From: Mesobacillus foraminis
GTDB taxonomy: Bacteria; Bacillota; Bacilli; Bacillales; Cytobacillaceae
Assembly: GCF_004340465.1 (NCBI RefSeq)
Contig: NZ_SLVV01000018.1
Coordinates: 1 to 64,000, forward strand
Direction of reading: 5' to 3'
Length of the DNA: 64,000 nucleotides
Positions within the stretch are counted from its first letter, which is position 1. Every line of letters begins with the position of its first letter. The notes under the pieces are model-generated. The model was not told the origin of the DNA, did not search any database, and was given only the letters and a program-made list of their open reading frames with translations. The translations under genes and the position numbers were made by a program. Of the stretch, positions 47,493-57,914 are shown piece after piece.

Positions 47493-47825
47493 TTATGTAA
47501 ATAACCTCTTTTCTCTACCCAATTTATGTCACTAAATAAAGACACCTTCAGATACACTGATACTACTACTCGTAGAAAAGAGTGTCAATACTTTTAAGTT
47601 TTGTCACCTAAGAAATATAAAAAGGAGTGATTGAGTTTGAATATCATTGTATATACTTTATTAAATATTGTTGTACAATATTAAAATGAAAACAGCCATT
47701 TTATATGGCTGCTCGGATGAATTATAAAACCTAAATATTAATACAAGTAATTTTTCTTTGTTTGATTGATAATCTAACCTTCTAAATATTGCTTTTTTAG
47801 TAAACTTTTATTCATTGGATAATTT
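47493..47825. other. AT-rich gene-free stretch upstream of serine recombinase
   Basis: No gene seen. It contains the promoter region of the recombinase and possibly its crossover site, but I could not define repeats with confidence. Confidence 0.4.
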
Positions 47826-48130
47826 TTATAAAATATTCTGTATCAGCCTAATATGTTTTTTCAAATAACTTGATATATCAAGATTTTCAACATTAATAGA
47901 TTTTAACCAAATTAAATCATAGTATGAGTCTTGCTCTTGTTTATTTGGAATCACCTCTGCCAACTTTATTGCTGCCTTTCTGGGTAAACCTAATGCTAAA
48001 AATTCAAGTGTTGGGACTGAACATGCTCCAAATTCAGAAAAAATGATAATTTTACTATTTTTTGGGCCTCTTCTTTTTTGTTAATTGATTCTAGAAATAC
48101 TTTTAAAACATCTAGGTAAATCTGAACATA
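47826..48130 (-). pseudogene. C-terminal fragment of an unknown protein cut by the GC-rich repeat/IS
   Basis: Two frames carry one likely protein tail: YLDVLKVFLESINKKEEAQK, then (other frame) FGACSVPTLEFLALGLPRKA and AIKLAEVIPNKQEQDSYYDL, to a TAA at 47826-47828. The junction is a small frameshift near 48050. The upstream part is missing where the GC-rich repeat and IS1182 end begin. Family not recognised. Confidence 0.45.
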
Positions 48131-48197
48131 CCTTTCCGCGGGCGTTGCGGGGAGCCTCCTCGGCGCGAGCGCCTGTGGGGCCTCCACCTGCCCCGTA
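48131..48197. repeat. GC-rich repeat element next to IS end
   Basis: About 67 bases of very high GC in an AT-rich setting, with internal complementarity (GGCGC/GCGCC and GGAGCCTCC-like arms). It resembles a GC-rich intergenic repeat I associate with Bacillus genomes; that is from memory and not verified. The 63-residue open frame across it is not a gene. Confidence 0.5.
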
Positions 48198-48207
48198 CTA
48201 AAGCCAC

Positions 48208-48259
48208 TGAAAAAGTCAGTAGAAATTTTATGAAATTGTCCTTTCTACTGACTTTTTCA
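48208..48259. repeat. Perfect 18-bp inverted repeat at the IS1182-type left end
   Basis: TGAAAAAGTCAGTAGAAA (48208-48225) is exactly complementary to 48242-48259 across a 16-base loop. It lies about 40 bases before the transposase start and works as a transcription block or end structure of the IS. Confidence 0.75.
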
Positions 48260-48300
48260 TTTTATAATAATGGTATTAAATGTATGTAGGTGACGCCCTA

Positions 48301-49355
48301 ATGATTTCAAACCAAGACACTTTCATTCTTAGTCCTCTCATGCCAATTTATGATCTTGTTGTGCCAAAAGATAATTTTCTTCGAAAAATTAATGAATTAG
48401 TTGATTTTGCCTTTCTCCTTGAGGAAGAAAAATCAAAATATTGTCTAGATAATGGCCGTAATGCAGTGCCACCCTTCCGTATGTTTAAGTATCTTCTACT
48501 TAAAAATATTTTTGATTTATCAGATGTAGATGTAGTGGAACGTTCAAAATATGATATGTCGTTTAAATATTTCCTCGATATGGCCCCAGAAAATCCAGTT
48601 ATTGATCCAAGTTCTCTGACTAAATTCCGTAAACTCCGTCTTCCAGATGAGGGTTTATTAGATTTGCTTATTGGGAAATCAGTTGAAATTGCATTAGAAA
48701 AGGGAATCATTAAAAGTAAAACCATCATCGTGGACGCTACTCATACAAAAGCACGTTATAATCAAAAATCACCAAAGGAATTTTTAGAAGAGAAATCAAA
48801 AAATGTTAGAAAAGCAGTGTATCAAGTTGATGAATCTATAAAAGAAAAATTCCCAGAAAAACCAACTTACGGTAAAATCGAGGATGAATTGGATTATTGT
48901 AATCAAATCATTTCAATTGTTGAAGAGGAACCAAAAATCTCAGAGATATATGCGGTCAAAGAGAAGTTAAATGTTCTTAAAGAAGTCACAGAGGATTACA
49001 AAGAGAACCTTAGCTACTCCAATGATCCAGATGCCAGGACAGGACATAAATCTGAAGACTCTTCTTTCTTTGGTTTTAAAACCCACCTTGCGATGAGTTA
49101 TGAAAGAATTATTACTGCAGCAGTTGTGACAACAGGTGAAAAAAGTGATGGGAATTTCTGCAGGAATTGGTTCATAAGAGTCAAGAGGCAGGAATGGAAA
49201 TTGACACGGTAATTGGGGATACTATAAACAAGCACCTATCTCTTAAATACGCGGTTTTTCTATGGCTATCCAACTTGTTTAATTTTATAGATTTGATCAG
49301 TACGAAAAAGAATACAATCAAGCAGTTTACGAATAAAATGAGCGCAAGAAACTAG
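48301..49355 (+). pseudogene. IS1182-family transposase, frameshifted and truncated
   Basis: From ATG at 48301 (AGGTGA upstream) the frame reads MISNQDTFILSPLMPIYDLV, typical of the IS1182/IS5-like DDE group. It has FRMFKYLLLKNIFDLSDVDV and the first catalytic region KTIIVDATHTKARYNQKSP, then GHKSEDSSFFGFKTHLAMS. After SDG a missing A (about 49155) shifts the frame; the continuation ELVHKSQEAGMEIDTVIGDT is in the frame ending at 49355. After GDT the expected sequence is lost, so the C-terminal catalytic Glu region is absent. Inactive remnant. Confidence 0.88.
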
Positions 49356-49593
49356 CCAACCTTCGGTTAACTTCCAAAAAGTTGGATAACAGGTATGTAC
49401 GCACCAATTGATATCCACATATCTTATGGGGGTCTACCCTCCCAAGTCTCACAGAGTCTTCGCTCCTACATTCCTTCGTTCAACCTTTCCATAAGGTGGA
49501 TGTCCGTCATGCTGCCCCACAGGATCTAGGTCCTTACGTTAGTTGCGTTGCCGACTAATCCCATGCTGATCTTGTCTGTTTAACCGTCCAACT

Positions 49594-50890
49594 CTATTTG
49601 TTAAAAGTCAGTTTGATAGTGAATAAACTGCTATTGGTTCTTGAATAAATGCATGAATATGGGGGGGTATCCTTCAACATCTTCTCTTCCTGGAACACAA
49701 ACTTTTTCTTCCCAATAGAAAAGAGAATGCGTATAAGCTTATTACACAAAGCAATTAAGGACTGCATTTTTTTCAACGGATTGTCAGATCTTGTTGTGTA
49801 ATAATGATGTAGAGCTTTAAAGGCTTTATCTTTTGCTACTAGAATCATAGATGCCCGAAATAATAAGGCTCGTAATTTCTTTCGACCCCGTTTCGTAATT
49901 TTGTTCTTCCTTTATGCTTTCCTGATGTATTTTCTTTTAAGCTAAGTCCTGCCAGCTTGGTTATTTGACGAGGATGATTATACTCCCTCAAATCTCCTAC
50001 TTCAGCGAAGAAACCCGCCACTGTATCGCGTCCAATTCCTGTTATGTCTAACATTTGATCAACGCCTGGAATATCCTGAAGGAGTGTATCTAGAGTATGG
50101 TCAAGCTCTTCGAACTTGGCTTGAATCAGTTCATATTTTTGAATTAATGATCTCAATTCCATTTTAGCCATCATGGCACCCTGACGAATGCCAATTGAGC
50201 GATTGGCTGCTTCTCTTAAGGATTGAATCTTCTTCATTCCTATACTTCTCTTCACTGCTTGCCTTAAGTAATTCAGTAATTCTTCGTCTGTATAGTTCAC
50301 TAGCTCATGAGGTAACGCTTCAAGTTTTAATAGATGAAGGGCTGCCTTTCCTTCCCAACTTTTAAATACGGTACAGAACTCTGGAAAGTATCGATCAATC
50401 CAGTTGTGTACCTGTCCCTGCACTATTTGTAAGTCCACATTTAATAGATCGCGTAATTTCTTAGCCACACGCCGTTCCGCGAAAACTCCTTGTGGTATTG
50501 TTGGTTGGGCGTATCTACCATCTTTGACTAGCTTTGCAATCACTTTTGCGTCTTTTACATCATTTTTAGTTGGAGAGTTATCATCTAACTCCTTACTATG
50601 CTTAACATGTAAGGGGTTAACTGTTACGAACTTAATCTGTTCCTCTTTTAAAACTTGAGCTAAATTAAGCCAATAATGCCCTGTAGGCTCCATTCCAGTA
50701 ATGACAGACTCCATCTTGCATGACTCTTTTAATTGATGAATCCATCCAATAAATGATCTAAATCCTTCTTGGGTATGATCAAAAAAGCAAGTAGCTCCAA
50801 GTTCTATTCCGCGATAATTTTGTGCTCTAGCTACGATGATGTTTCGCAATATCAAACCCGATTATTAGGGTATTAGGTGCAATTTGACTA
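49594..50890 (-). pseudogene. IS110-family transposase, frameshifted at both ends
   Basis: The main frame (50855-49845) shows IS110 features: TGMEPTGHYWLNLAQVLKEE, NSPTKNDVKDAKVIAKLVKDG and the C-terminal PGVDQMLDITGIGRDTVAGF with LAGLSL. The N-terminal LIIGFDIAKHH segment with the first acidic residue is in another frame upstream, to about 50890. After KGRTK a missing A (about 49908) throws the C-terminus out of frame; the tail SMILVAKDKAFKALHHYYTT is read from the frame ending at 49594. The neighbouring sequence 49380-49593 and up to about 51110 looks like the flanks of this element; its exact ends were not found. Confidence 0.88.
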
Positions 50891-51503
50891 TTTTATGATT
50901 TTGGTTATAATTCATGGTAAGACCTCCGAATAGATGTTTTGTCCCTTTTAGCTGGCCAGCTCAGGACACATTCATCTTATCAAGAGGTCTTTTTTCATTC
51001 AAGTCGCATTTTCAGTTATTACAGGAATGCTGCCCCTTTAGTCCAACAAGAAAAAATCGGCTGTATTCTAGCCGATACTTGAAGGAATACACCCGTTAGT
51101 TAACAAGGTCGATTCTAAGTTAGGTGCTGCCAATAAAGGCAACACCTTATCTCCCTGCATATTTATTTAAATGCTCGTAATCTAATACTTCTTCTTTGAA
51201 CCCATGACTACATCCGATTTTGGGGCTGTCGCAGACGGAGATAATCTTACTTTAACCAGCCTCAGAAATTATGTATCAATACTCTTTATCATCGTCACAA
51301 AATTATATAATTGTAGTATATCCTTTAATGGAAACCGACTATAGTTTTCCCCAAAGGAAGATAAAGATAAAGTTGTCCTACATCCACACGACTAAAAATC
51401 TAATTGTTGTTAACAAAAGCTGACCTGTCATCAACATTAGTCATATCGCTAACTCTCCCAATTATTTCATGTCACTTTAGACTATATACTTTCCTTCTTC
51501 AGC
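50891..51503. other. Gene-free stretch beside IS110 remnant
   Basis: No supported gene. The part to about 51110 is probably IS110 flank. Near 51140 GTGCTGCC and GGCAACAC form an imperfect hairpin. The rest shows nothing I can name. Confidence 0.4.
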
Positions 51504-51538
51504 TAAAAAAATCCATTCACCAATGTCGTGAATAGATT
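51504..51538 (-). terminator. Terminator of the 93-residue gene
   Basis: Stem 51510-51520 with 51528-51538 (one mismatch), seven-base loop, followed on the minus strand by seven T residues. Confidence 0.8.
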
Positions 51539-51594
51539 CCCCTTATATTTCTCATCTCAAGTAAAAAGACGTCAATGACTTCAAGCTAGAAAAT

Positions 51595-51876
51595 TTATTT
51601 ACTGTATTTTAATAACAATTCCTTTATCTTTAAATTTTCGCTAATATTTAAATCAAAACCTATCCATTCCTTTTCTGCAAAGCGTATTTTCTTTTTTTCT
51701 CCCAGGATAGTAAGGATAGCAACAAAAGTATTATCCTTTTTGATAACATAGGACTCCCATTCATTTTCAATAATACCATTTCCTCTTATATCCCATTTAT
51801 CTGATTCGTTAATCATTCGAATGCAGGTATTAATTGCCCCAACTACGCGTTCTTTAAAGAAGAATTCTGTAATCAA
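51595..51876 (-). CDS. Hypothetical 93-residue protein
   Basis: Small cytosolic protein with no recognised family. It starts at TTG 51876 with GAGGGG seven bases upstream. The sequence alternates charged and hydrophobic residues (WDIRGNGIIENEWESYVIKK, then AILTILGEKKKIRFAEKEW), suggesting a beta-rich fold. It has its own terminator on each side, so it is an independent unit between the IS110 remnant and the ABC-3C operon. Confidence 0.6.
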   Translation of the reverse strand: MITEFFFKERVVGAINTCIRMINESDKWDIRGNGIIENEWESYVIKKDNTFVAILTILGEKKKIRFAEKEWIGFDLNISENLKIKELLLKYSK

Positions 51877-51931
51877 ATGAAGGCCCCTCTTTCACTGTTT
51901 TTTTTTTTTAAAATACGTTAAATAATAAAAA

Positions 51932-51976
51932 ATATGGAATCTACCAACAAATTATTAGTAGATTCCATATTTTTTT
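51932..51976. terminator. Bidirectional terminator after ABC-3C operon
   Basis: A perfect 13-bp stem (51932-51944 with 51958-51970) is flanked by an A-rich left side and seven T residues on the right (51971-51977). It overlaps the ATPase stop by two bases. Confidence 0.85.
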
Positions 51977-54350
51977 ATCGTGCATATAAGATTTGCTTTA
52001 CATTAACATTCCCTACACTTAAGCCGTACTTAAGGAATTTATAGCGAAGATACAAAGAAATATTATCTTCATGGGTTGAAAGGATAAGCTGTCTATCTCT
52101 AAAGTCATTTCTAAGCAATTCAACAAAAGAGGCCATATTCATTTCATCCATAGTCTGTACGGGATCATCTATCAATAATGTCATTACTCCCGTATTCCCA
52201 TAAACCTTATTTAAAGCCAGTGTGAAGGCGATAACAGTAGAAGAAAGTTGACCTGAACTAAAAGAGTGGACAATGTCATGGTCTGTTGGTACTGGAGGTA
52301 CAAAGTTAATCGACTTTAATTGAATCTCTCCTGTTGCGTCTGTTTCCCTTTCTTCCTTAATAAAGACACCGATACCCCTTTGATGATTTTGAATAATCTT
52401 TCCACTGTAAATATAAAAAGGGATTTCAATATCACTTACCATTTTTGCTCGGTGCTTGTTGATTTTTTCATTATATATACTGATTATTCTATTGATGGAA
52501 TTTAGAGTGCCATCAAGTTTATCTCTCTTTTCCCTAAGAGCTTTTACTCTTTGGAAGGTTACACTAGATTGAAGAATATATTGGTATTCGATATAATCTT
52601 TTTTCTGTTGGATTGATTCAAGCGTAATCTTATTGATCAAATCAAGATTCTTGTTTAGCCGAAGATTATATATATCCTTTAAAACCTTCATGTTATCCCT
52701 ACAAAATTCATTAACGATTTCCTTTTTATTTTGGATTTCTTCCTTCAGTAACTGTACTCTGTGATTCAAATCCACAACTTTTATTACATCTCTATTAATA
52801 TAAGCATTAAGGTCTATACCTTTTCCTTCAAACCACTTATGTGCCTCTTCCATATTTACAATAACGTTTTTATATTCCTTCAACTGAATAATAAAAGATT
52901 CATCCAAATGGTTTTCCACCAAAAAACTTTCAGCCATTTGAATTATCGGGTTAAGATAATCTTTATATAAATTTCCCAATTCTTCAGTTAGCTTCTTGTC
53001 AGTGGAGTTGAGGTAAGCCCCTAAGGCTGAAGTCTTTCTGTTAATCTGATCAATTAATACTCCAAAACTTTCCTTCGTATCACCGCATAAAGGACATTGA
53101 TTTTCGGAGTCGGGCTCCTTTTCAACGAAATTCCTGAAATCCATTTCGAGGCTGCCGCGTGTCTGAATCATTTGTGTTACGATAGAGGAAATTGTATTGG
53201 AATTGGACTTGTAATCCCTTAAAAGATTAATTCTTACCACTATTTCATCCTTTTTAAAAGGTAATTCTAATGTTTCAAATATAAAAGACCAATCAATCTT
53301 TTTCTGAATTATATCTCTTGTTTTCAATTCATTTAGAATACTCTTTAACTTTTCCTGGTTTTTATATTGTTTTTCGAGTTCATCTTGGAAATTGTGAAAG
53401 TGCCCTAGGATGATGATTGCTTGTAATCTTTTTTCATTTTGTATTATTGCATCCAATACCTGGTTGGCCAATTCTCGTTTAAAATCGTCTTTGTGGGTGA
53501 CTAAGTTTTTTATTGTTTCCAGTTCTCCAAGGAATTTTTCTTTTAAGTTAGAATCAATTGGGTAAATTTTTTCTTTATCCCAAATAACATTGGTAAGTTC
53601 GTTTTCACCTAATAAAGGTTTGTATTGAAATTCCTTTGCGTCGGTTTGGCTCTCCTGTAAAAGCTGAGTCTCTAATGGCCCCAATTCCTTATTCAAGTCA
53701 CCCTTATGACTTATTACCTTTTTCCTTACCTTTTCAAGGAAATTTTTCTGAACCGTTTCTTCCTCAATGTTAAATAGTTTTGATATCACTCCCATCCTTT
53801 CTTTTTCATTTTGCTTAAAGAGATATGTACTATCTTCCTGTTCAATATAGTGGTAGAGGTTGAATTTATCATTTAAATCCCGCACACCAAACAAAACGTT
53901 AAGCTGATTTTGCTCTATACTTCTTTTGTGATAATCATGATCATCTACATAATCAAAGCTTTCTAGTAAAAATAACTTGAATTGCGAAAAATTCTGCGGC
54001 TTTTTTTGGCTGGCAGACAGTCTAGAGGGCGGAATAAGTACACGTTCCAAAACCAGCTTGTTGTCTTCTACCAGTCTATCTGTAAATTCAACCCTGATTA
54101 TCGTTGGTTGATTTTGATCCTTACTGAATAAATGGTCACCAAAACCCTTGGCTGAAGTAACAATCCGGTTTGATTCAATTCGCCTGACTTTCCCAGTTAA
54201 CAATAATTGAATGGCATCGTAGATTGTTGTCTTCCCGAATCCATTAGGACCATCCAAAACATTTAAATGTTCTCCTTCAAACTCGATAATTGCATTATCT
54301 ATGGATTTAAAGTTTCTTAATAAGATTCTTGAAATAATGTAGTTACTCAA
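51975..54350 (-). CDS. ABC-3C-type SMC-like ATPase
   Basis: ABC ATPase of the SMC/RecN-like class. From TTG at 54350 (GGGGG nine bases upstream): Walker A GPNGFGKTTIYDAIQLLL (~34-50), a long coiled-coil middle with a CPLCG zinc-hook-like Cys pair near 419, signature SFSSGQLSSTVIAF (~697-710), Walker B LLIDDPVQTMDE (~727) and LILSTHEDN. The TTG start overlaps the preceding stop by eight bases; the longer reading to 54404 would run deep into the upstream gene. With the two upstream genes it forms a three-component set like the published ABC-3C conflict systems, in which an ABC ATPase gates an effector. Confidence 0.85.
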   Translation of the reverse strand: MSNYIISRILLRNFKSIDNAIIEFEGEHLNVLDGPNGFGKTTIYDAIQLLLTGKVRRIESNRIVTSAKGFGDHLFSKDQNQPTIIRVEFTDRLVEDNKLVLERVLIPPSRLSASQKKPQNFSQFKLFLLESFDYVDDHDYHKRSIEQNQLNVLFGVRDLNDKFNLYHYIEQEDSTYLFKQNEKERMGVISKLFNIEEETVQKNFLEKVRKKVISHKGDLNKELGPLETQLLQESQTDAKEFQYKPLLGENELTNVIWDKEKIYPIDSNLKEKFLGELETIKNLVTHKDDFKRELANQVLDAIIQNEKRLQAIIILGHFHNFQDELEKQYKNQEKLKSILNELKTRDIIQKKIDWSFIFETLELPFKKDEIVVRINLLRDYKSNSNTISSIVTQMIQTRGSLEMDFRNFVEKEPDSENQCPLCGDTKESFGVLIDQINRKTSALGAYLNSTDKKLTEELGNLYKDYLNPIIQMAESFLVENHLDESFIIQLKEYKNVIVNMEEAHKWFEGKGIDLNAYINRDVIKVVDLNHRVQLLKEEIQNKKEIVNEFCRDNMKVLKDIYNLRLNKNLDLINKITLESIQQKKDYIEYQYILQSSVTFQRVKALREKRDKLDGTLNSINRIISIYNEKINKHRAKMVSDIEIPFYIYSGKIIQNHQRGIGVFIKEERETDATGEIQLKSINFVPPVPTDHDIVHSFSSGQLSSTVIAFTLALNKVYGNTGVMTLLIDDPVQTMDEMNMASFVELLRNDFRDRQLILSTHEDNISLYLRYKFLKYGLSVGNVNVKQILYAR

Positions 54351-55053
54351 CTCCCTCAACCCCCAGACAACTAAGTATTTTGTTAATTTCAGGATCAGTA
54401 CCATCGCTGTCTTTCAATTCCATTAGGGCATCCCAAGTCTTCCTGTCTTCTTCAGAAAATGCGCTTAGGATATCTTTTGAGACAAGATTAATTTCTCGAT
54501 TTTGGTTTTCTATGCTTAGATACGGCAATTTAACAAACAACTTTGACACCAAATTATATATCAATGCGTTTTCATTGGTTTGATTAGATTTAAAAGCTGA
54601 AAAATATTCAACATCATTTAGAATTTTATACAAAAATTTCGTGGCATCCATACCTGATTTATTAAACATTGATACAAGTAATGACTCCTGGTCATAAGTG
54701 AAAGTTAGAACATATTTTTTAAAAGTATAAGGGTCCTCCTCAACATCAAAAATTAAAGAATTAATATCAATTGGCACTTCCTTGGAGTTTACCTTAAGTA
54801 GAATTAGCAACGATAAGTTTTTATCAATGCCTCCAATTCCATTCCTGCTTTCAATTAAGTTGTGATAGAAATTTTCAGTTTTTAGCCTTATGTTTTCTAT
54901 TGTAAATTGGTCTTCCTCAAGGACAGAAACAGTCAGAAAATCAAAACCTTTGTCTTGTGTTCTATCTGCCTGGAAGCTCGATTCATCACCTAGGCAACTT
55001 TCATCAATTGAAAACCCAAGTTCCATCAGGATTCTCCTTACGAATGTTTTCAT
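54343..55053 (-). CDS. ABC-3C-type middle component
   Basis: 236-residue protein between the effector and ATPase genes, overlapping both (ATGA with the upstream gene, eight bases with the downstream). It begins MKTFVRRILMELGFSIDES and has an alternating strand/helix pattern with TENFYHNLIESRNGIGGIDK. No catalytic motif was seen. In ABC-3C systems the middle component links effector and ATPase. The assignment rests on gene order, size and tight overlap more than on sequence. Confidence 0.75.
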   Translation of the reverse strand: MKTFVRRILMELGFSIDESCLGDESSFQADRTQDKGFDFLTVSVLEEDQFTIENIRLKTENFYHNLIESRNGIGGIDKNLSLLILLKVNSKEVPIDINSLIFDVEEDPYTFKKYVLTFTYDQESLLVSMFNKSGMDATKFLYKILNDVEYFSAFKSNQTNENALIYNLVSKLFVKLPYLSIENQNREINLVSKDILSAFSEEDRKTWDALMELKDSDGTDPEINKILSCLGVEGVE

Positions 55054-56453
55054 AATTTGAACACCTCCGATGCCGTTTTGGCAGTCATAAATTTAATGGT
55101 TTTGTTTCGTGTTATTGAATCTTTCTCGTCAAATTCTGGAATAACATCTTTATAATCGCTACCCACATCAACGATTTTTCCAAAGAAAGGCCCTTCTAGT
55201 TCGTTAGTGATTATGTAATCAACATCATAAAGCAAATAAGCAAGTTTATTATCATTTTTTAGTGCCTCAAAAACCTTTTTCCCTTGATTTTCTGTCGCTT
55301 TTTTAGCCCATGGTGTGGCTATTGTTGTAATTAGGTGATGGATTCCTTCTTTGTTTAAAATGAACATTTCCTTAATACCCTCTATTTTGAGTGCAAACTG
55401 ACCAGCGTTCATCACCATAGGTAAAAGGGTCTTATGCACCCCCGCCTGTACTACAAGTTCCCTAAGCGTAATGGCAGTTAGATTTTTCACATTCTCCTTG
55501 ACGGTTGGAGTTAACTTCTTACAGAGTAACAAAAAATCACGATTTGATAATTGGCACATCATATCCCAATTTTCCTTCCATTGGGTACATTCCTCAGGAT
55601 GTATATCATTATCATTACAATACTCATCAAAGTATCCTGATAGAATCAATTTCAACATGCTTGTGGCTGTATTTTCGGAAAATTGAAATACAAATTCATC
55701 CTTTAATAATTCTATGAATCTAGTAAAAGGTATTTCAATATCCTTTTTCTTTTCTGCATGTCCTTCAGCCACGATGTTGTTGATTTCCTCAACTAAATTG
55801 CTGAATGCAAAAGTTATATTTTCCTCTGAATCTAACAAGTCCTTACCAATGTGATGTTGATTTTTTTCAAAAAATCGTTTAATCTCGATTTTTATTTCGT
55901 CGTCTATATCAACATTGCTAATTACTCTTTTAGGCAAAGTGCTTTCAGCATGGTTTATAAATAGTTTGTCATAAACCCTATTGAACTTTTCTTCATCAAA
56001 TAGTAATCGTTTGTATTCCACCAATTGATTTACTTTTGTCTTGGAGGACACATTTTTTAGTGCCTCTATCAGCTCATTTTTTTCAGGCACCTCTACTTGG
56101 CAACATGTGTGAAGATGCGCTGAAGTTATAGATGGGTATTTAGCACATTTCCCCATTAATTCCAATACCGCTTTCTTATAATTTCCGAAAGTGGATTTAT
56201 CTTGGTATGCCTTCACCTGGTGTATGGTAAGGGGATGTCCTTTGTAATTTATACCAAAGTCTTCTAAGTGCTCGATTCGTAAGGAATATTCCTCTGCCTG
56301 TCCAATATCGATTTGGTTTAGCAGTGATAAGACCCAATAAATTGAGGCCTTTCCTTGGTATACAAATCCACTCCATGTTGGAATCGCACTATGGGCATCA
56401 TTTTCATCTATCTCTATCCCGCTTATTCTAACTACTTCTACTAATTCCTCCAT
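55050..56453 (-). CDS. ABC-3C-type effector with nuclease-like N-terminus
   Basis: 467-residue first gene of the operon. The N-terminal ~90 residues contain WSGFVYQGKASIYWVL, then RIEHLEDFGINY and LTIHQVKAY. The spacing of Glu/Asp (61-65) and the Gln-Val-Lys (79-81) fits a PD-(D/E)xK-type nuclease such as Cap4-like domains. The remaining helical region would be the ABC-3C C-terminal domain. It is expected to cut DNA when released by the ATPase. No frameshift is present in this operon although genes on both sides are broken. Nuclease activity is a motif-level prediction. Confidence 0.75.
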   Translation of the reverse strand: MEELVEVVRISGIEIDENDAHSAIPTWSGFVYQGKASIYWVLSLLNQIDIGQAEEYSLRIEHLEDFGINYKGHPLTIHQVKAYQDKSTFGNYKKAVLELMGKCAKYPSITSAHLHTCCQVEVPEKNELIEALKNVSSKTKVNQLVEYKRLLFDEEKFNRVYDKLFINHAESTLPKRVISNVDIDDEIKIEIKRFFEKNQHHIGKDLLDSEENITFAFSNLVEEINNIVAEGHAEKKKDIEIPFTRFIELLKDEFVFQFSENTATSMLKLILSGYFDEYCNDNDIHPEECTQWKENWDMMCQLSNRDFLLLCKKLTPTVKENVKNLTAITLRELVVQAGVHKTLLPMVMNAGQFALKIEGIKEMFILNKEGIHHLITTIATPWAKKATENQGKKVFEALKNDNKLAYLLYDVDYIITNELEGPFFGKIVDVGSDYKDVIPEFDEKDSITRNKTIKFMTAKTASEVFKL

Positions 56454-56730
56454 GCCATATCACCCCATTCTCACCTAATAGTACCCCTGTAAGATTTAAA
56501 GTTATCAACTACTCATTGCATACTATTATCATAATTTTATTGGATAAAATTTACCATATAAGAAAGCAAATTATTTCAAAAATAGATATATTTTTATTAT
56601 TCTTTAAGGTCTATGGCTAATTGCTTGTGTTCTTGAAGCCGCCAATTTGGCTAGTAAAAAAACAATACTCTCGGAGTTTGCAAGATTATAGATCGTTTAG
56701 GAATATAATATTAGAGATGACCCCTGCAAT

Positions 56731-56868
56731 GTGGACACTGAAGGCGTTTTGGGACTAGGAATGACTTTTTCCCAAATAAAAAAAGACAAGGCTGCAGATT
56801 ATACAGCAACCATAATTAACAACCATATTGTGTACAATGATCAATTCTCAATTACAGCAGAACAATGA
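56731..56868 (+). CDS. Short open frame (45 residues), uncertain
   Basis: GTG-started frame reading VDTEGVLGLGMTFSQIKKDK and ending DQFSITAEQ, with coding-like composition. It overlaps the start of the next remnant in another frame. No clear ribosome binding site; probably a remnant. Confidence 0.25.
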   Translation: MDTEGVLGLGMTFSQIKKDKAADYTATIINNHIVYNDQFSITAEQ

Positions 56869-57136
56869 ATATTTAATTCAGTCATTGAGTGCAACTTTCC
56901 AAGCTGATAACTTATACCCTTTAATAAGTGAATTAAAGAGACTTTGTGAAGAACTGAAAGATCAAGAGAACAAAGAAGAGCTGGATGCAGAAATAGTAGT
57001 CTTAGAAGCATAAGCTAATTCCCCGAAGCCCAAACAAGGCATACTAAGTGAAACGTTGAAGACAGTTAGAACTATGCTAGAGGGTGCTTCTAGCAGTCTC
57101 TTGGTAACAGGTATTCAAGAACAAAATGCCTACTAA
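56837..57136 (+). pseudogene. Coiled-coil protein remnant with in-frame stop
   Basis: The frame from ATG 56837 gives NNEYLIQSLSATFQADNLYP and a Glu/Lys-rich helix (LISELKRLCEELKDQENKEE) to a TAA at 57011-57013. The same frame continues coding-like (SPKPKQGILSETLKTVRTML) to TAA at 57134-57136. One stop codon therefore splits an older gene of about 99 residues. Family not recognised. Confidence 0.4.
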
Positions 57137-57870
57137 AGACTTAATGAGAAAAGTATAAACTGAGTATATTAATGAATTTTAAAGACTCATTTTCCTGAAT
57201 GTATAATTCTGTTTTCCCTTGTCTCTTTTTCGGGGGCTTTTTTACTTGTCCGTTAGCAAAGCTGTAGATATTTGCATAAAATGCATTGATTGACTACTTC
57301 TTTTGTACCGCTCCTTAACTATAGGTCATGCGCTTGTCTTTTTTCGACGCAGTATGGTTCACTCTTATACGACTAGCATTCTTTCGGAAACCAAACGCCT
57401 ATAATATATATTATGTGGGGTTATTATAAAAACGTAACAAATAAAAATAGCTAATTAATAACCGTCTCTATATTTCGGTACATTTCCTAACCTTTCTTCA
57501 AACGTATAATACCCAGGGACATTAACAAAAAAATTTCATTAAGAGCAAACTATACCAATAAATTAGGTTTTCATTAATTAAGAGATTTCGCAACTAATAT
57601 TTGTTACTCTTTTTCGAAAATAAAAACTAAAAAGGGGTTACATATGTTGTGTTTTGATGTAGCCAAATTTGAGTTTTGCGCAACGCGCATCACATTTTAT
57701 AATATTCAACCAGGGGTACCCTAGGTAATATTTAAGTTTTTGGGACTTAGTAACCTTTAAGATAAAATAACTTCTTTCTAAAGACAATTTTGCTTGTTGT
57801 GTATCATAATGTATTTAATAGTAGCCACTTAATGTACCCTTCCTTAATACTAGTAGCTCTTCCAAAATTA
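57137..57870. other. Gene-free AT-rich stretch
   Basis: No gene, strong hairpin or repeat that I can support. Confidence 0.4.
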
Positions 57871-57913
57871 TAATAGCCCTTAAGGTCTATTATCTAGACC
57901 TCAAGGGCTATTA
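57871..57913 (-). terminator. Long hairpin terminator of the 93-residue remnant gene
   Basis: An 18-bp stem with one mismatch (57871-57888 with 57896-57913) and a seven-base loop. On the minus strand it is followed by ATAATTTTGG, a weak T-tract. It begins two bases after the stop codon of the minus-strand gene. Confidence 0.65.
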
Positions 57914-57914
57914 A

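Noticed and set aside
47996-48187. 63-codon frame starting in the GC-rich repeat
   Set aside because: It begins inside repeat DNA and only its end is the tail of a truncated gene.
49380-49593. Separate gene or RNA between the two IS remnants
   Set aside because: No open frame or structured RNA could be supported; it is best explained as IS110 flank.
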